A stretch of 64,000 nucleotides of DNA from Vicia villosa (Eukaryota > Streptophyta > Magnoliopsida > Fabales > Fabaceae): NCBI RefSeq assembly GCF_029867415.1, contig NC_081180.1, positions 233,792,625 through 233,856,624 on the forward strand. Reading direction: 5' to 3'. Shown here one piece after another: positions 60,528 to 64,000 of this stretch. Within the stretch, counting starts at the first letter, position 1, and every line of letters starts with the position of its first letter. The notes under the pieces are model-generated. The model ran no database searches. It had not been told where the DNA came from and saw nothing but the letters and a program-made list of their open reading frames with translations. A program made the position numbers and the translations under genes.

Positions 60528-62420
60528 TTAGCTCAAATTAGAGATATCTAATATCCCTAATTCTCTGCGAATGTTGAAGAACTGCTCAGTTGCAAGAGGT
60601 TTGGTGAAGATGTCAGCTAGTTGCTTCTTGCTCTCTACATGTTCAAATATAATTTCCCCTTTTTCGATAAGATCTCTTAGGAAGTGATGCCTTATTTCGA
60701 TATGCTTGGTTCGTGAGTGTAAAATAGGATTCTTGCTTAAGTTTATGGCACTTGTGTTGTCGCACATGATAGGTATACTGTCAAGCTTAATACTGAAGTC
60801 AATGAGTTGTTGCTTGAGCCATAATATCTAAGCACAACAGCTTCCGGCAGCGACATATTCTGCCTCAGCGGTAGATAATGCAACTGATACTTGTTTCTTG
60901 CTGTACCAACTTATCAATGAATTTGAGAATAGATGACATGTCCCACTGGTGCTCTTTCTGTCGGATTTGCATCCAGCAAAGTCGGAGTCGGAGAATCCCA
61001 CCAAATACCATTCATTACCTTTAGGATACCATATACCATAGGTAGTAGTTCCACAGAGATATCGTAGAATTCTTTTTACGGCTTTTAAATGTGATTCCTA
61101 TGGACAAGATTGGTATCTTGCACACATACATACACTAAACATGATGTCTGGTCTTGGAGCTGTGAGATACAATAGTGAACCTATCATGCCTCGGTACAAT
61201 TTCACATCAACCTCTTTACCTTTTTCATCTTTGTCTAGGTTGCTATTTGTTGCCATAGGTGTGTCAATCTCATTTGCCTCACTCATTCCAAATCTCTTAA
61301 GCAACTCTGTGCAATACTTGGTTTGACTTACGAACGTTCCATGACTCAGTTGCTTGATTTGTAGGCCAAGGAAGAAGTTCAACTCTCCCATGAGACTCGT
61401 CTCATATTCACTCTGCATGAGCTTAGAAAATTCTTTGACAAGTTTTGCATTAGTCGACCCAAATATAATATCATCTACATAAACTTGAACCAAAAGTATA
61501 TCTTTATCTTTTCTTTTAATGAAGAGAGTAGTGTCAACTTTACCCCTAAAGTATCATTGACTAAGTAGAAATTTGCTTAGACGTCCATACCAAGCCCTAG
61601 GGGCTTGTTTGAGACCGTATAACGCACGTTTCAACTTATAAACATGAGTTGGGTACTTGTAATTTTCAAAGCCGGGTGGCTGAGCTACATAGACCTCTTC
61701 ATTAATATATCCATTTAGAAAGTCACTTTTAACATCCATTTGAAATAGTTTAAAGTCTTTTGAACAAGCATAAGCAAGTAAGAGACGAATAGCTTCGAGA
61801 CGTGCTACGGGAGCGTACGTCTCTTCATAATCAATACCTTCCTCTTGATTGTAACCTTGAGCAACTAATCTAACTTTGTTTCTAGTAATAACTCTGTTTT
61901 CATCAAGTTTGTTACGAAAAACCCATCTAGTACCGATTACTTGATGATCTCCCGGATGAGGGACAAGGTCCCAAACATCATTCCGTTTAAATTGGTTTAA
62001 TTCTTCTTGCATGGTCATTAGCTAATGCTCATCAAGTAATGCGTCCTTAGCATTTTTCGGCTCAACTTGTGAAACAGAAGCAAAATGATGACAAAAGTTA
62101 CTTATCTTGGAGCGTGTTGTAACGCCCTTTGAGATGTCCCCTATTATGTTGTCAATTGGATGATCTTTTACGTTTGCCCAGGCCTTAGGAAGTTCTTCGT
62201 TGTTTGAGATGCTTTCTTGTTCAACATTATCATGAGACTCATCTTTCTCTTTCTTAGCATCTTCCTTCACAACTTTCACTCTCGTCTTCCTTATCTTTGA
62301 CAATGTCTTCAGTAGATGGGCCTGCACTATCAAAAGATATACCTTTCTCGACATATTTTGCATAAGATTCATCAAAGGACACATGAACTGACTCTTCAAC
62401 TATAAGTAACCTTTGGTTGT
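60528..62420 (-). pseudogene. SIRE/Maximus-type Ty1/copia pol: integrase tail, RT, RNase H
   Basis: Minus strand from 62420. The integrase C-terminus reads NNQRLLIVEESVHVSFDES and is broken by frameshifts at 62254-62399. RT follows from 62018 with [39 protein letters not shown] and [11 protein letters not shown]. The catalytic YVDDIIFGST lies near 61480. Fingers and palm are separated by a stop and frameshift near 61500-61553. RNase H runs from about 61040 to 60528 with STAEAEYVAAGSC, a premature stop at about 60830, DNTSAINLSKNP, RTKHIEIRHHFLRD and DIFTKPLA. The 5' part and LTR lie beyond 62421 where an Ogre LTR has inserted. Non-functional. Confidence 0.88.
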
Positions 62421-64000
62421 TGTAATACGGTGAACTGACTTTTTTATAATCGAAAATGTCGCGGTAAGCAAGAGTCGCCACCGACTTTTATTTTATCCAA
62501 ATATCGGAAAGGCAAAAAGAAACAGAAAAAAAACCTTTTTAAAGAAATCTGAGTTCGGGGGGTAATTTATGCAAAGGGAAGGTGTAAGGCACCCTTTGCA
62601 TCCATGGTTTTCCATGGGCTCTTAATTGCTTTGCTTGCTCGTTTGTTTAGAAAATGTAGATGAAAGAGATAGGGACTTTAGCTTATGAATAAGCGTTGCC
62701 CTTTTGAAAAATTATGAGAAAGAATATAATAAAAAGGTTTGAGCATTGCAAGGCAATTAGGGGCAATTACCTTAAACTCAGATGATAGGTCTCTTTTTGC
62801 TTTTCAGAATGAAAGGGTCTATCCTTGCCATAAGAGGGCAGGAAGCCTTTCGTTTGGAGGTTGAAGGGTCATCGAAGCATCCTTTGCCATAAGACTGTCC
62901 CATGCCATAGAAGGGCAGGTAGTCTGAGGCAAGGATCAGAATAAGCCATTTTCGTAGGCAGCCAGAGGATACCTCAGCCTTTTTTCGTAGGCAACATCCG
63001 AGGGTCGAGGTCATTTGTGTATCGAAGGCAGCATCATTAGGGTCGTGACCTTTTTATCGAGGCAACATGGCTGAGGTATCCTCGAATTCGAGGGACGAGG
63101 CTTATTCTGCAAAAACACAAAGGCAACAGGCAACAGGCAACAAGCAACAGAGAGGGTTACCCAAAAGCGTGCGTGTGTGCACCAATCATGTGATTCAATT
63201 CAGTTATTTATCTTGTATTTAGTTATTCTAAGTCAATTACAATCTTGCACTCCCTAAATTACTAACCACGCAGTTATAAAGCAATAAAGGGGAGGGGAAA
63301 GTGAAACCAGCGGATCCCCAATGGGGTTTGTCACAAGTAATAATAATAAAAGGCAAAAAATAGGGTTTAGGGTTACCAACAACGTAGCTTTGGCAATTGA
63401 CAAACCCTGAAAAGGAGAAAGAAGAGGCAGAAAGCAGAGAGTGAGTGCATTATCAAGCTCGAGGGCAAACTTCATTAACCACAAAAGAAAATAGAAATAT
63501 AAATTAAAAATAGAATAGAGAGAAAGTACTTAGCTTTTCCTGACAGGGTTGAGGGCAAGGGTTTGCCAGAAGCGTTGACTCTGACCATTGAGAACTTTTG
63601 AATTTGATTTGGTATGGTTGCTAAGGCGCCTTTAGGGTTGATCTTAGCTTCGAGTTTTGTTGAAGGCGCGCGCTGTCGGAAGATTTTTGAAGAGTAACCC
63701 TGAAAAGGCATAGACAGAAAACATTCAGTGTAGGGCATGATCTCGTAAACCCTAATTAGGGCACAAGTTAGCCATGGTTAATAGAATAAAACCAATTTAA
63801 TTAATTATTGGTATTCTACCTAATTAATTAAATTGATAAAAAAGGGTTTTGATTAAATCCTAAACCTAATATCAATGAATAAAAAGCTAATTATAATTTA
63901 GTTAAATGAATAATCTAAACAATTTAAATAAGAAAACAATTTAATCACAATTAAAAATATTTTCATGATTTATTATGCCTTTTTAGAAAACAAAAAGAGA
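62421..64000 (-). mobile_element. Ogre-like LTR, minus orientation, cut by the window edge
   Basis: Begins on the plus strand with TGTAATACGGTGAACTGAC, the inverse of the LTR end CACCGTATTACA of the array, and inserts in the copia integrase frame. It then follows the array LTR inverted: AGTCGCCACCGACTTTTATT, the GGTAATTTATGCAAAGGGAA tract, the GGGACGAGG tracts near 63090 and a GGCAACA run near 63122. It is clearly more diverged from LTRs A-D than they are from each other. Frames at 62778-63738 have no domain. The other end and the TSD lie outside the window. Confidence 0.85.

Overview
The window is AT-rich plant nuclear DNA made almost entirely of nested transposable elements beside one intact host gene. 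Four very long LTRs opening TGTCATACCCC, a primer-binding site that fits plant tRNA-Arg, gag remnants with an Ogre-type zinc knuckle, and SIRE/Maximus-type copia LTRs point to a legume, most likely a large-genome Fabeae species (pea, vetch, faba bean, Lathyrus). The species is an inference. No RNA gene, CRISPR array or organellar sequence was found.

Layout, left to right. 1-72: a (TA)n microsatellite. 167-1420 (+): an intact single-exon alpha-1,4-glycosyltransferase-like gene with a DxD motif, the only convincing host gene. About 2356-21745: a decayed Tnt1-like Ty1/copia element (+). Its 5' LTR is split by a 5.3 kb CACTA transposon (2671-7993, TSD AGA). The CACTA carries pieces of a TPR gene and another exon-like piece, and is itself hit by a solo SIRE-type LTR (4235-6426, TSD ACATC). 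The copia body is split at the start of integrase by a minus-strand Ty3/gypsy element (9603-21520, near-perfect TSD). That element holds about 8.9 kb of foreign DNA with beta-galactosidase exon fragments, a Helitron 3' terminus with a 44-bp tandem array, and a second SIRE-type solo LTR.

21808-55922 (+) is a tandem array of a non-autonomous Ogre-like element, LTR-int-LTR-int-LTR-int-LTR, with units of 9.26, 9.25 and 8.21 kb. The LTRs are about 4.1 kb. Interiors hold only a broken, internally duplicated gag tail and a 3' minisatellite, and no RT was seen. Shared and private stop codons suggest units 1 and 2 are the closest relatives. LTR-C and interior 3 are fused by a deletion that removes the PBS. 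LTR-D is split by a SIRE-type LTR (51817-55130) that contains an Athila-like solo LTR (52049-53873), and it ends in a scrambled junction.

55920-62420 (-) holds a plant-transposon ORF split by another Ogre-type solo LTR (57119-59666, TSD CATCT) and the integrase tail, RT and RNase H of a SIRE/Maximus copia element. A minus-strand Ogre LTR interrupts that pol at 62421 and runs off the window. The genes do not form a pathway. The window mainly records repeated insertion, gene-fragment capture, LTR-LTR recombination and template-switch-like repair.
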